A stretch of 64,000 nt of DNA from Methylocella sp. GTDB taxonomy: Bacteria > Pseudomonadota > Alphaproteobacteria > Rhizobiales > Beijerinckiaceae. Numbering within the stretch: position 1 is the first letter of the stretch; each line of letters begins with the position of its first letter. This document shows positions 9,011 to 17,845 of the stretch, one piece after another. The notes beneath the pieces are model-generated. The model saw only the letters and a program-made list of their open reading frames with translations. It searched no databases and had not been told where the DNA came from. The stretch lies in the NCBI GenBank assembly GCA_037200525.1, contig JBBCGG010000001.1, positions 211,526-275,525 of the forward strand. The letters run 5' to 3'. The translations under genes and the position numbers were made by a program.

Positions 9011-9712
9011 ATGAAGTCGACAACAACTCTGACGGAGGCGCTTGCCGAGATCTGTGCGACGGATATTCCACTCGCCGAGCGGCTTTCCCGCTATGCCGCA
9101 GCGATGCGCGAATCGGGATCGCCTTTCGCGAGTGAATATGATCGCTTGGTCGCTCGGCTTCGGGCGGGCGAAGCAGGAGCCGTTACGCCTGAGGCCGGCG
9201 ATATCATGCCCCCCTTCCTCTTTCCCGATTCCACCGGGCGAATGACGAGCCTCTCCGCGCTTCTGGCGCACGGTCCAGTAATTCTCAGCTTCAACCGCGG
9301 CCATTGGTGCCCGTTTTGCAAAATCGAGCTCCGCGCCCTGGCCGAAGCCGGACCCCAATTCGCAAAATTCGGTGCCCAGGTCGTTTCGATTATGCCGGAG
9401 CGACAATCGTCAACAGCGTCTATCGCTGCGGAGTTGCTGAACAGACTCACTGTGCTCTCTGACATCGATAATGGTTACGCAATGTCGCTCGGGCTCGTCA
9501 TGTCGGTTGGAGATGTGGTGCGGCAACTCATGGCGGAGCGTGGCTGGTCCCTCGACATATTTCAAGGAAACGACGCTTGGCTTTTGCCCTTGCCGGCCAC
9601 CTTCGTGGTTGGGCGCGAAGGCCGCATTCTCGCCCGTTTTGTTGATCCGGACTTCCGTACGCGCATGGCGATCTCCGACATCCTGACGGCGTTGCAATTG
9701 TCAGCCATTTGA
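9011..9712 (+). CDS. AhpC/TSA-family peroxiredoxin-like protein
   Basis: The 233-residue protein has a thioredoxin fold with a CPFC pair at residues 100-103 in SFNRGHWCPFCKIELRAL, where the peroxidatic or redox-active cysteine lies in AhpC/TSA and Bcp-like proteins. The ~60 N-terminal residues are helical and precede the fold. Such proteins reduce peroxides or act as thiol oxidoreductases in the cytoplasm; no signal peptide is seen. It is followed by a LysR gene on the opposite strand, which could regulate other genes. The physiological reductant is unknown. Confidence 0.8.
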   Translation: MKSTTTLTEALAEICATDIPLAERLSRYAAAMRESGSPFASEYDRLVARLRAGEAGAVTPEAGDIMPPFLFPDSTGRMTSLSALLAHGPVILSFNRGHWCPFCKIELRALAEAGPQFAKFGAQVVSIMPERQSSTASIAAELLNRLTVLSDIDNGYAMSLGLVMSVGDVVRQLMAERGWSLDIFQGNDAWLLPLPATFVVGREGRILARFVDPDFRTRMAISDILTALQLSAI

Positions 9713-9747
9713 GCCGCAAGTCCGTTTGCAAACTCATGCGCAAAGCA

Positions 9748-10635
9748 TCAGGCGATGTGCTCAGCCCAATCTTTGGCGCGCAGCAAATTCATCAACGCGA
9801 TTGCAGGAGCCCCTTTCTCGCGCCCCGCCACTGCATAGAGGTGGATTGTGCGCGTGATGTAGAGGCCGTTCGCCTCAATCCTGCGCAACCCTTCCGGGCA
9901 CGGCGTGCTCCTCGGCAAAATCCCAATTCCAAGATCGGCTTCAATGAGCTCAAGGAGATCGGCGTCGGAGACGACCGCATGCTCGCCCACCCATTGGATT
10001 TCTTGCTCGCGGGCGCAGTCGGAAAATGCCTTCGCGACTTCACAATATGGCCGCATGAGCACGCGCTCGCTCGAAAAGTCGGCGAGGTCGGCGCGCTTCG
10101 ACATCGCCATCCTATGCCCCGCATTCACGACAACGTCGAATCCTTCGGCGAAGAGCGGCCAAGCGTCCAGCCTGTCCCATGTTTCGCCGAGCGGCCCGGC
10201 GATCGCGAACACCGCCTCGCCCCTCTTTAAATATTTGCTGAGCTCCGTCACTGTTCCACGCATGAAGCGCAATTCGACGCCGGGAAAGACGCGCATCAAT
10301 TCGGACAAGGGCGAAACCAGCAGAGCCATGCTGACAGTGTGCGACAGCGCAAGCGTTAGCGACGCCATGGAACCGCTGTTGAGGGACGCGGCGAGATGCT
10401 TTGCGGCGACCGCGCTTTCGTAGCATTGCCGCAGAAGGGCCAGCATCTTCTGTCCGAACTCTGTCAGATGCGTTAGATCGCGCTCGCGACCGAAGAGGCT
10501 GCCGCCCAGCTCGGCTTCAAGCAGCCTAATAGCTCGACTGAGAGACGGTTGCGCGACATGGCACTCCTCCGCAGCAAGAGTGAAATTGAGCGTCCGCGCC
10601 GCCGCCAAAAAATATCGAACCTGATGCATTTCCAT
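9748..10635 (-). CDS. LysR-family transcriptional regulator
   Basis: The 295-residue protein has the standard N-terminal winged helix-turn-helix (MEMHQVRYFLAAARTLNFT..., then VAQPSLSRAIRLLEAELGG) and a C-terminal periplasmic-binding-like effector domain. LysR proteins usually control a divergent gene; here the divergent side is a 500-bp region followed by a membrane protein gene at 11138. It is convergent with the peroxiredoxin gene. The effector is unknown. Confidence 0.9.
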   Translation of the reverse strand: MEMHQVRYFLAAARTLNFTLAAEECHVAQPSLSRAIRLLEAELGGSLFGRERDLTHLTEFGQKMLALLRQCYESAVAAKHLAASLNSGSMASLTLALSHTVSMALLVSPLSELMRVFPGVELRFMRGTVTELSKYLKRGEAVFAIAGPLGETWDRLDAWPLFAEGFDVVVNAGHRMAMSKRADLADFSSERVLMRPYCEVAKAFSDCAREQEIQWVGEHAVVSDADLLELIEADLGIGILPRSTPCPEGLRRIEANGLYITRTIHLYAVAGREKGAPAIALMNLLRAKDWAEHIA

Positions 10636-11137
10636 TGGATATCCTCAACCTGAAACGCGTTCACCGCGCTGTGATCGACTCAACAAAGGACTCTGCATTC
10701 GGAAGTCTCGGCATCACGCTTGATCTAGCAATCATGTCGCGCTGATCTTGCGGTGCGCTGTTAGCACTTCCTTTATATCTGTTTAACTGTTTGAGTTAAC
10801 AAAATCTCTAGATCACAAAGAAGTGCAGCCGCACGGGCGTTTGATCCCCGGCATCGATGGCGCATTCTTGTCGCAAGATTCAAAGGATGCGTCATGGGAT
10901 AAATTCTGCACGGCTGCGCCGCCACGACGGAGACGGTCCGCCGAGCGATACAAAATCGTCAAAGTAGCGGCCGCGCCGGTAGGCTGCTTTCGAAACAAGC
11001 GAACAGCCCCTGTGGCGCCGCGCCGGTCGTCCTGGAGTGGAGCGGGCGACAGGCAACGTCATGTACGCATAGTGTAGGAACACACCATCACAAAGATTAT
11101 CGGGAGTTAGCTTTCGCCATCATCGCTGGAGGTAACC
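10636..11137. other. intergenic upstream of LysR gene, no gene seen
   Basis: An AT-richer stretch around 10770-10812 contains GTTTAACTGTTTGAGTTAAC, a partly symmetrical sequence in the LysR upstream region that could be an operator, though nothing else supports it. The rest shows no credible ORF. GGAGG at about 11128 is the ribosome-binding site of the next gene. Confidence 0.3.
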
Positions 11138-11809
11138 ATGGCGGAAATTAATTCTGACCACAGAGGGGCATTTGACGCGGCGCTATATTTTGCGAGGGCG
11201 TCGATAACAGTCGTGGCGAGTTGCGTGCTGCTCGCTCTCTTCATTATAGATTTCAACGCAATCTCCGATGCATCACAGCAGCTTCTTCGGCGCGCTGGAT
11301 CAGTGACGACGTTGAAGGTCTTCGGCGTGGAACTAACCCTCGACGAGCAGGCCGTATCGGTGGCTTTGTCTGAATATGCCGACCGACCGCATCGCCTGTC
11401 CGCCGAGGTTGCGAAGGTCATCTCAAAGCTCAAGCCCAGTGAATTTGTGCGGCTGATGGAGGTTGGCCAAATGAGCGGCCTCTGCGAATTCGAAAGGCCG
11501 TCGGCCAAGATGCGCGCCGATGTCGCGCTGGACTATGGATTACAGGAAAAAGGCCTAACTAAAGTCGCCGACAGCCTGACGACGTTGGCGGATGTCGTAG
11601 CCTATCTCGAGCACAGCGCATCCGAAGGATTAGAAACTCCCAACGGGCATCCTCTGTCCTGTTATGATTTGACGTTGACCGACCTTGGCCGCGACGTGAA
11701 AACAGCTCTGGTGCAGTCTTTTAAGAGCATCTTCGATCCAATGCATGGGCGCGGCGAGCCGCCTGCAGGAAATCACCCTTTGGAAGGCGATAAAGCGGCA
11801 GCGCTCTGA
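11138..11809 (+). CDS. hypothetical protein with one N-terminal membrane helix
   Basis: The 223-residue product is not recognised. It has a single hydrophobic segment at about residues 22-40 (ITVVASCVLLALFIIDFNAI) and then a soluble, mostly helical region. A GGAGG lies 6 bases before ATG 11138, which supports the start. Codon usage resembles neighbouring genes. It lies alone between the LysR gene and a run of short frames. No function can be assigned. Confidence 0.6.
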   Translation: MAEINSDHRGAFDAALYFARASITVVASCVLLALFIIDFNAISDASQQLLRRAGSVTTLKVFGVELTLDEQAVSVALSEYADRPHRLSAEVAKVISKLKPSEFVRLMEVGQMSGLCEFERPSAKMRADVALDYGLQEKGLTKVADSLTTLADVVAYLEHSASEGLETPNGHPLSCYDLTLTDLGRDVKTALVQSFKSIFDPMHGRGEPPAGNHPLEGDKAAAL

Positions 11810-11951
11810 ACGTCTGAACGGCGTGCGCCGTGCTGCCGCGCGCGCCAAATAACGTGCGAGTGTTTCTCCCGTAACGCAAACCGCTGATTTCGAAACCACG
11901 CCGTAGCTCATGTAGAATAGCTTGCTGCTTTGTCGGGATGAAGAGCGGAAC

Positions 11952-12122
11952 ATGGACACAGCTGCGGCCTTGATTGGATGGGCAGTCATCACATATTCGG
12001 CGCTTTGGGTTGTTGCGAGAATCGCGCGCCATTTTACCGCCGAGTGGAGCCGTCGGCGCGGAGGGTCATCCCACCTAAAGCGCGGGCAGGACAGTTCGCT
12101 CTGGGCTCCGCTAGATTGGTAA
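11952..12122 (+). CDS. possible small membrane protein
   Basis: A 56-codon frame starts at ATG 11952 behind a GAAGAGCGG stretch. The product begins MDTAAALIGWAVITYSALWV, one clear hydrophobic helix, and ends in a basic tail. It fits many single-helix small proteins, but it is too short to distinguish from chance by sequence alone. Confidence 0.3.
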   Translation: MDTAAALIGWAVITYSALWVVARIARHFTAEWSRRRGGSSHLKRGQDSSLWAPLDW

Positions 12123-12526
12123 ATCCGAAATCTTGCCGCATGAATTCTCGATCAGCGATGGGACTGTCATCTGATGATCTGGTCAGGAGGTCTCCTTGCC
12201 GCGCGGATCAAATGCATAGAGCGTTTGGAGGCCGGCCGCCGCCTTTAACGTCCTGCAAGAACGCGCAAACTACTTCGCTCCGGGACATCTTTGACTCGAA
12301 CCACATTCCGGGCGTCATTTTGGATCTCGCATTGATACGCCGACCCGATCATCTTCGAAGCGCCATTACGGCTGTAGCGTAAAGTGCTTTGCGGTGAAAC
12401 CAGAAGGTAGCAAAACCTACTCATGCTCTCTCCGTTATCGACGCTGATTTTTATGTCACGGATTAATCTGGGCCTTGCATGTCAAATATTGCCGGTAAAG
12501 CATATGCGATGAACGTCGTCACGCCC
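12123..12526. other. intergenic, no gene seen
   Basis: The region contains one 134-codon frame (11978-12382) that lacks any family resemblance and overlaps the small membrane ORF; it was not accepted. No repeat or terminator was identified. It lies directly upstream of the Dyp-associated cluster. Confidence 0.3.
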
Positions 12527-13155
12527 ATGAAGAGGTGGGGGGCTTTTATTCAGCGCTTGATCTTCATGCTTGCGCGCGCCCTACCAAGCAGGCTCAATGG
12601 ATTGATGGGACTGCATCTCATCCACTTTGCCCGCTGGGTCCTCATTCGGCGCGACCAATGGCCGGATCTCGGCCAGGGCAAACAAACTCTCAAGTACGAC
12701 TACATGCTGTTCTGCAGCAATTTCAACGCACTTGGGATCAATATATCGACGCATTTTCTGACGCTATCCCAAGCGGCCTTGATCTCTTTTGGTATGCCAG
12801 CATCAAATATCCGCATTCGGTTCCGATCACGGCGTTCAAGAATTACATCACTCACAACCAGATCGATACGGACTATTACTATAATGCGACGCCTGGCGCG
12901 GCTCAGCGAGACATCAAGGCGGCATTGAGCGTTTTCGCCGCTATTCGCGAACTGGCGGCTCTTCATCCGGGCAGCAATGCAGAAGCCTTTGCGTCGGCCT
13001 ATCGCGCATCGCTTCTGAAAGTTCAAAACTGCTTAGGCTCGCAAGGCATCGCGCCGGTCGCAAGCTTGGATGCGGAAAACGCAGAGCGTAATCGGGCCGA
13101 ATTTTTGATGTCTCGAAAGAACTCTTCATCGAGGTCGCCATGTGCCGAATTATGA
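12527..13155 (+). pseudogene. Dyp-cluster conserved protein, frameshifted
   Basis: The N-terminal part (MKRWGAFIQRLIFMLARALP..., through KYDYMLFCSNFN) reads in one frame, and the continuation (TWDQYIDAFSDAIPSGLDLF..., through PVASLDAENAERNRAEF) reads in another. The switch falls at about 12725-12735, where restoring one base in AACGCACTTGG would give FN-x-TWDQ in a single frame. Both halves look like one protein of about 200 residues of the kind I recall next to Dyp-type peroxidases, with no established function. A sequencing error is possible, but two further frameshifts in the neighbouring genes favour real decay. Confidence 0.6.
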
Positions 13156-14001
13156 TGCGGGCCACTATTTCCTGACGGCGCTAGCTCCGATCCGCATCGG
13201 CTCGATGATGGTCGACGGTCAAAGTCACTCGCACCACCAGCTGGTCAGGCGAGCGCTGGCGTTCATGCCCACTGGCGAGCGCACGATCGTATCTGCTGGA
13301 AAAGGAACCGACAATCCGTTCGCAAGAAACTCGCGAACGCATTTCGCGCGCTTCGCCTTGCTCGACGACGTCGTCTTCAACGGCCGCGTTTCCGGCGATT
13401 CGCTGCTGAATCTTGCGACGAATCCCCTCAAACCCCGGCGCGTCGACCATTTATCGACTCCTTTTTTAATCTTCACCGCAGACTTCGACGCCAACGGCGG
13501 CGGGGACGACGAATTGAAGACCTATTTGACCGAGCTCTGGGCCACGATGTCCGAAGAGTTGAATGACATCTTCCGGCATTGTGTGGGATTCGGTGAGATT
13601 GCAGCGGCGGACGGGTTTTTCGATTACATCAAGAAATGCCAAATCGAGACGACGATGCCGTTCAACGACTACTGGTCCGTCCCATTGAATTTGCCTGATC
13701 TCAATCTGATTCCGTACGTGACTGCGGCCCTCGGTCTGTTCGCGCTTTCTATCGCCGCCGCGTTGGTAACGAATATGCCGCAGCTCTGGATTGGCGCCAT
13801 TTTAGGGCCTGTTCTGGTCGTGGTCCTGCTATATTGGAAAATCGCGCGAACCGCCCGGAGTCCGTTCCCGAAATCCCCCGCGTCCGCGCCTGCATCAAAT
13901 CTGCCAACTATCCTGAAAGCGCTCTATCTGCAGCGAGCCACAAACCCAACGAATTGGCCGCGCCGACGCAGAAGCCGGGCGTGATCGGCGTAAAATCATG
14001 A
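13142..14001 (+). pseudogene. Dyp-cluster conserved membrane protein, frameshifted near the C-terminus
   Basis: From GTG 13142 the frame encodes ~280 residues starting MPNYDAGHYFLTALAPIRIG, with a two-helix hydrophobic hairpin near residues 195-235. The function is not recognised. In the current frame the protein ends in an Arg-rich tail (RRRRSRA) at 13984. One frame over, the DNA reads KPNELAAPTQKPGVIGVKS and stops at 13999-14001, overlapping the ATG of the peroxidase gene as ATGA. That coupling suggests the alternate frame is ancestral and that a small deletion around 13930-13950 changed it. The gene may still be expressed with an altered tail. Confidence 0.5.
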
Positions 14002-15669
14002 GGGGCTTGGCTGTGACGCGGGAACTCGACCTTGCCGACATTCAGGGCAATATTATCCGCCCTTACGGCCGCATTGGTTTCCCTGTGGCGAGGCACCTCT
14101 TCTTCAATATCGGCAACGCGGCCGCCGGGCGGCGATTCATCGAACGCATAAGGCGTGCGGTCACCACAGCGGAACGTTGGGCCGCGGCCGCTGCTGGAAA
14201 TCCCGGCGCGCCGCAGCGTCCGCTGGTGGCCGTAAACATTGGCATCTCGTTCCTGGGCCTTCTTGCTTTGGAGCTTCCCACCCGCACCCTTAGCCAATTG
14301 CCGCCCGAATTCATCGACGGCATGGCCAAGCGAAGCAGCATTCTGGGCGATGTTGAAGAGAATTCTCCGGCGAAATGGGATCCGATCTGGGTGGCCGCGC
14401 GCGAAGCTCGAAGCTGTGAGGTGCATTTCTGCGTCTCGCTTAGCTCTCAGGTCGCGCCGGATGGCGCGCCAGTTGACGCGCTGGATGAGCGGACGCTGGA
14501 TGAGCGGACGGAGTGGCTGCGAACGGCCGCGGTGGAATCCGGGGGCGTCACGCTTTTAAAAGGGCATCGGGGAACCGAAGCCGCTTACCAGGACTCCGCC
14601 GCCTTGATGCAGGAACTAGCGCCCGGCCGGATGGCGCCGACCGCGAAGGAGCATTTCGGCTTCGTCAATGGCATCGGCGATCCGGTCTTTGTCGGGCAAT
14701 ACAAGACTGGCGTCGAAGCAGCGGAAGTCACGGGCAACGGTAAGCTTTTGCCTGACAACAAGGGCTGGGCTCCACTGGCCCCCGGCGAATTTATCCTTGG
14801 ATATCCGAATGAGGCGCAGGAATTGCCGCCAACGGCGATGCCGATGGAGTTCAAGCGGAACGGCACATTCATGGTCTACCGCAAACTGCACCAGAACATA
14901 GCTAGCTTCGGAGGTTACGTGAGGCAGCAGGCCGCTGTGTTTGATCAGCGGGTCGCGACAGCGACGGAATCCGAGGCGGAAGAAACTATCCGCGCCAAAA
15001 TGATGGGGCGGTGGTCGAATGGCATTCCTCTCGTGGTTGCTGCCACCTTTCAAGAAAGTCAGAACCTTGAAATGAAATGGGCGGACATCCCTGCGATCCA
15101 ACTCAAGGGGGCCAATCGCACCGCATCCGAGATGGCTCGGCTCGCGGAGTACGAACACCTTCTCATTGACTTTCGATACAGCGAGGATATCGAGGGCGCC
15201 AAATGCCCAGTCTCGGCGCATATACGTCGCTCCAATCCTCGAGACTCACTCGATCCTCTGCTCGGCTCCTATCCTGCCGGGAAGTCCGCGACTTCCGCTT
15301 TAAGCAATCGCCGGCGCATTTTGCGGCGCGGTCTGCCTTATGGCGCCTCCGGCGTCGCGGATGACGCGAGTGAACACGGCTTCATCTTCATGGCGATCTG
15401 CGCGAGTCTCTTCAATCAATTCGAATTCATCCAGCAGCAATGGATTCAATATGGCGATAGCTTCAACGTCGGCAACGATACCGACCCCATTGTGGGAATG
15501 CGCCGCTCGGGCGCAAAGTTCGTGATTCCGTCAGATCCCGCGGGGACCGTCCCCCCATTCATCTGCGCCAACCTGCCGCAATTCGTTGAGACGCGGAGGC
15601 GAATATTTCTTCCTTCCCAGTCTGACGGCATTGCGCCAGATCGCAATGGGGACTGTCGACCCAACCTAA
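13998..15669 (+). pseudogene. Dyp-type haem peroxidase, frameshifted at the C-terminus
   Basis: About 535 residues match Dyp-type peroxidases: DLADIQGNIIRPYG at the start, GFVNGIGDP at residues 221-229 in the place of the canonical GFxDG motif (the distal Asp is Asn here), and AHIRRSNPRD, which carries the proximal haem His. Near 15595 the frame leaves the family: one base added in ACGCGGAGGCG would restore TRGGEYFFLPSLTALRQI...GTVDPT ending at TAA 15667-15669. In the current frame an unrelated Arg-rich tail runs to 15875. A 15-bp tandem duplication (14481-14510) repeats LDERT. Decay is therefore likely, and the missing Asp also questions peroxidase activity. Confidence 0.75.
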
Positions 15670-15733
15670 TTGAAGCGCCCCGATCGCCCCTCGATCTTGT
15701 TGAGCGCCGAATCGCGGCCAAGAGGAATCATAC

Positions 15734-16055
15734 ATGTCGCTGGTCAATAGCGCGCTCTCGGCGGTCTCCACGCAGATCTCGATACTTAGCGCCGGCTTTG
15801 TTGCGATCATCCGGCTGGCGGCAGCAGCGATCGCGAACTTGTTTGGCTCCGGGGGGACCATCCAATCACGCCTGACTACAGCGTTGACCTCACCTGCCGG
15901 CCAATGTTTGGTCTTCAGCGTTCTACGCGCTCTCGCGCCGAATGTTCTAATCCAGCGAAAGCTCACGTCCGTCTCATTAAACAATGCTCTGAGTCGGTTC
16001 AGCGCTTTTTGTGCGTTCGTCTTATTGAGCTGCAAAGGAAGCTTGAGGCTGGCGG
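15734..16055 (+). pseudogene. truncated gene downstream of Dyp peroxidase, cut by IS
   Basis: ATG 15734 opens a frame starting MSLVNSALSAVSTQISILSA that runs directly into the IS407-like element at 16056, which supplies the rest of the apparent ORF. About 107 residues are native. The stretch SPAGQCLVFSVLRALAPNVLI is faintly reminiscent of the N-terminus of P450-like proteins found after Dyp peroxidases, but this is a weak impression. The downstream part of the gene is not present on the other side of the block at 23936. Confidence 0.4.
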
Positions 16056-16089
16056 TGGCCTGCCCCCATGGGGTGATCCAGTTTGAATG

Positions 16090-16956
16090 TTAGTGCATTG
16101 TCGGCCCTGGCGCTATTGCTGGCGTGGCGGGCGAAGCTGGTCCGGATTGCGAAGCCGGCCATTGCAGGGTCTCCGGGGCTGGCGGCTTGTAGCCCAGCGA
16201 TGAGTGCGGGCGCACGGTGTTGTAGTGGCGTCGCCATCGCTCAATGACGACCTTCGCCTCCTTGAGAGTGTAGAAGATTTCACCATTCAAAAGCTCGTCG
16301 CGCAGCTTCGAGTTGAAGCTCTCGCAATAGCCGTTCTCCCAGGGACTGCCCGGCATGATGTAGGCGGTCTTCGCGCCGACGGCGGCAATCCAGTCACGCA
16401 ACGCCTTGGCGATGAACTCCGGGCCGTTGTCGGAACGAATGTGGATCGGAACCCCTCGCAAGATGAAGAGGTCCGAGAGAACGTCGATGACGTCCGCTGC
16501 CTTCAGCTGCCGGTTAATCCTGATCGCGATGCATTCGCGGGTAAATTCGTCGATGATATTCAGCATGCGATATTTCCTGCCATCATGAGTGCGGTCCTCG
16601 ACGAAGTCATAGGACCAGACGTGGTTGGGGCATTGCGGGCGCAGCCGGACGCACGAGCCGTCATTGAGCCAGAGACGCCCGCGCTTGGGTTGTCTGGCCG
16701 GAACTTTCAGCCCCTCGCGTCGCCAGATCCGCTCGACCCGTTTGACGTTGACCTTCCAGCCTCGCTCCCACAACATCGCCGTGATGCGGCGGTAGCCATA
16801 GCGGCCGTACTGGATGGCGAGCGCCGTGATGTCGGCGATCAATGCCGCTTCGTCATCGGGCTTGGTCGGAACCTTGCGCTGCGTGGAGCGATGCTGACCG
16901 AGAACCCGGCAAGCGAACCGCTCGGAAACGCCATGTTCGGCGATCACATGCTCCAC
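16090..16956 (-). CDS. IS407-like transposase OrfB, copy B
   Basis: 288 residues, identical to the copy in block C and differing from copy A by Gln instead of Lys in INRQLKAAD. The catalytic DDE residues are intact. It would be expressed by -1 frameshift from the upstream orfA. Confidence 0.92.
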   Translation of the reverse strand: MEHVIAEHGVSERFACRVLGQHRSTQRKVPTKPDDEAALIADITALAIQYGRYGYRRITAMLWERGWKVNVKRVERIWRREGLKVPARQPKRGRLWLNDGSCVRLRPQCPNHVWSYDFVEDRTHDGRKYRMLNIIDEFTRECIAIRINRQLKAADVIDVLSDLFILRGVPIHIRSDNGPEFIAKALRDWIAAVGAKTAYIMPGSPWENGYCESFNSKLRDELLNGEIFYTLKEAKVVIERWRRHYNTVRPHSSLGYKPPAPETLQWPASQSGPASPATPAIAPGPTMH

Positions 16957-16979
16957 GCAGGCGCGACGACGCGCGGAGC

Positions 16980-17258
16980 TCAGAAGTTTCCCGAGGCAGC
17001 CTCTTTCAGGATCAGCTTCTCAAGCGTCAAATCGGACACCGCTCGACGGAGCCGCGTATTCTCCGCCTCCAGCTCCTTCAGCCGCTTCACCTGATCGCCC
17101 TTCAGGCCGCCGTATTCCGACCGCCATCGATAGTATGTAACTTCCGTCACCCCTATCGAGCGGATCGCCTCCGCGACCGGTCGCCCTTGCGCGCTAAGCA
17201 CTTCGACTTGCCGTAGCTTCGCGACGATCTCTTCCGCCTTGTGTCTTTTCCTCGGCAT
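16980..17258 (-). CDS. IS407-like transposase OrfA, copy B
   Basis: Same 92-residue helix-turn-helix plus leucine-zipper protein as in copy A, starting at ATG 17258 behind GGAGG. It appears intact. Confidence 0.9.
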   Translation of the reverse strand: MPRKRHKAEEIVAKLRQVEVLSAQGRPVAEAIRSIGVTEVTYYRWRSEYGGLKGDQVKRLKELEAENTRLRRAVSDLTLEKLILKEAASGNF

Positions 17259-17326
17259 TGCGCAGTCCTCCATCAGGCTCATAAGCCCATACTTCACGGA
17301 GGATCACTTTTCAGGGGGCAGACCAC

Positions 17327-17512
17327 GACCTTGGCGGCGTGATACGTGACTACTGGAGCATGCACAACGGAAATTTCATACAGTGGGAGCATCGAACCGC
17401 CCGCGAATTTGGCGCGGTCATGAAGATTGCCGGCAACCAAGTTGTCTTCCAATACCAGACATCTCAGCAGTCATCCTCTGGCGAAGCCATGCCGAACGTG
17501 CCAACCGGCTAA
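17327..17512 (+). pseudogene. C-terminal remnant of an unknown gene next to IS407-like copy B
   Basis: The frame is open from the IS end to TAA 17510-17512 and encodes 61 residues (DLGGVIRDYWSMHNGNF...). It has no start and no recognisable family, so it is probably the tail of a gene cut by the IS. The identical fragment lies at 51938-52123. The upstream part was not found elsewhere in the window. Confidence 0.4.
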
Positions 17513-17845
17513 AAGTTCCGGCTGAAAGATTTCGTCGTCGCGAAATAGCAGCAGCCCAAGCGAAGGCTCGCGCACTTGAGTCTGAGCGTCATATCGAGCC
17601 AAAGGACCTTCCTTCGGCGGTCGCAAGGAAGCAGGACAACTCATAAGGTCCTCAGTTGCCGATAGATGGCTTGTATTCTGACGCCAGCGATGTTCTCGGC
17701 GATCACAAAGTGCCTTTAAAATTTGAGGCCGAGCCGCCTGACGAAAAAGCGGAACGTAAGTGGCTGCAATCACAAATCTGGCCGTTGGCTTCTCGGCAGT
17801 TCACGGCGGTATTGACGTGCAGCCGGGTACGAGTATCGTCGAACG
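17513..17845. other. upstream region of DUF262 gene
   Basis: About 330 bases between the remnant and the DUF262 start. Two short overlapping frames (ending at 17646 and 17859) have no recognisable product; the first contains a helical, charged stretch (RRREIAAAQAKARALESE) that could be a degraded coding piece. The promoter of the DUF262-HEPN operon should lie here. The same sequence is at 52124-52456. Confidence 0.35.

Larger units (their letters stand above)
16056..17325 (-). mobile_element. IS407-like insertion sequence, copy B
   Basis: 1,270 bp with the same terminal repeats as copy A, in the opposite orientation. The four bases outside the left end are GCGG and outside the right end CGAC, so there is no target duplication. 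The element marks the left edge of the duplicated DUF262 block and truncates the gene at 15734. Confidence 0.93.
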
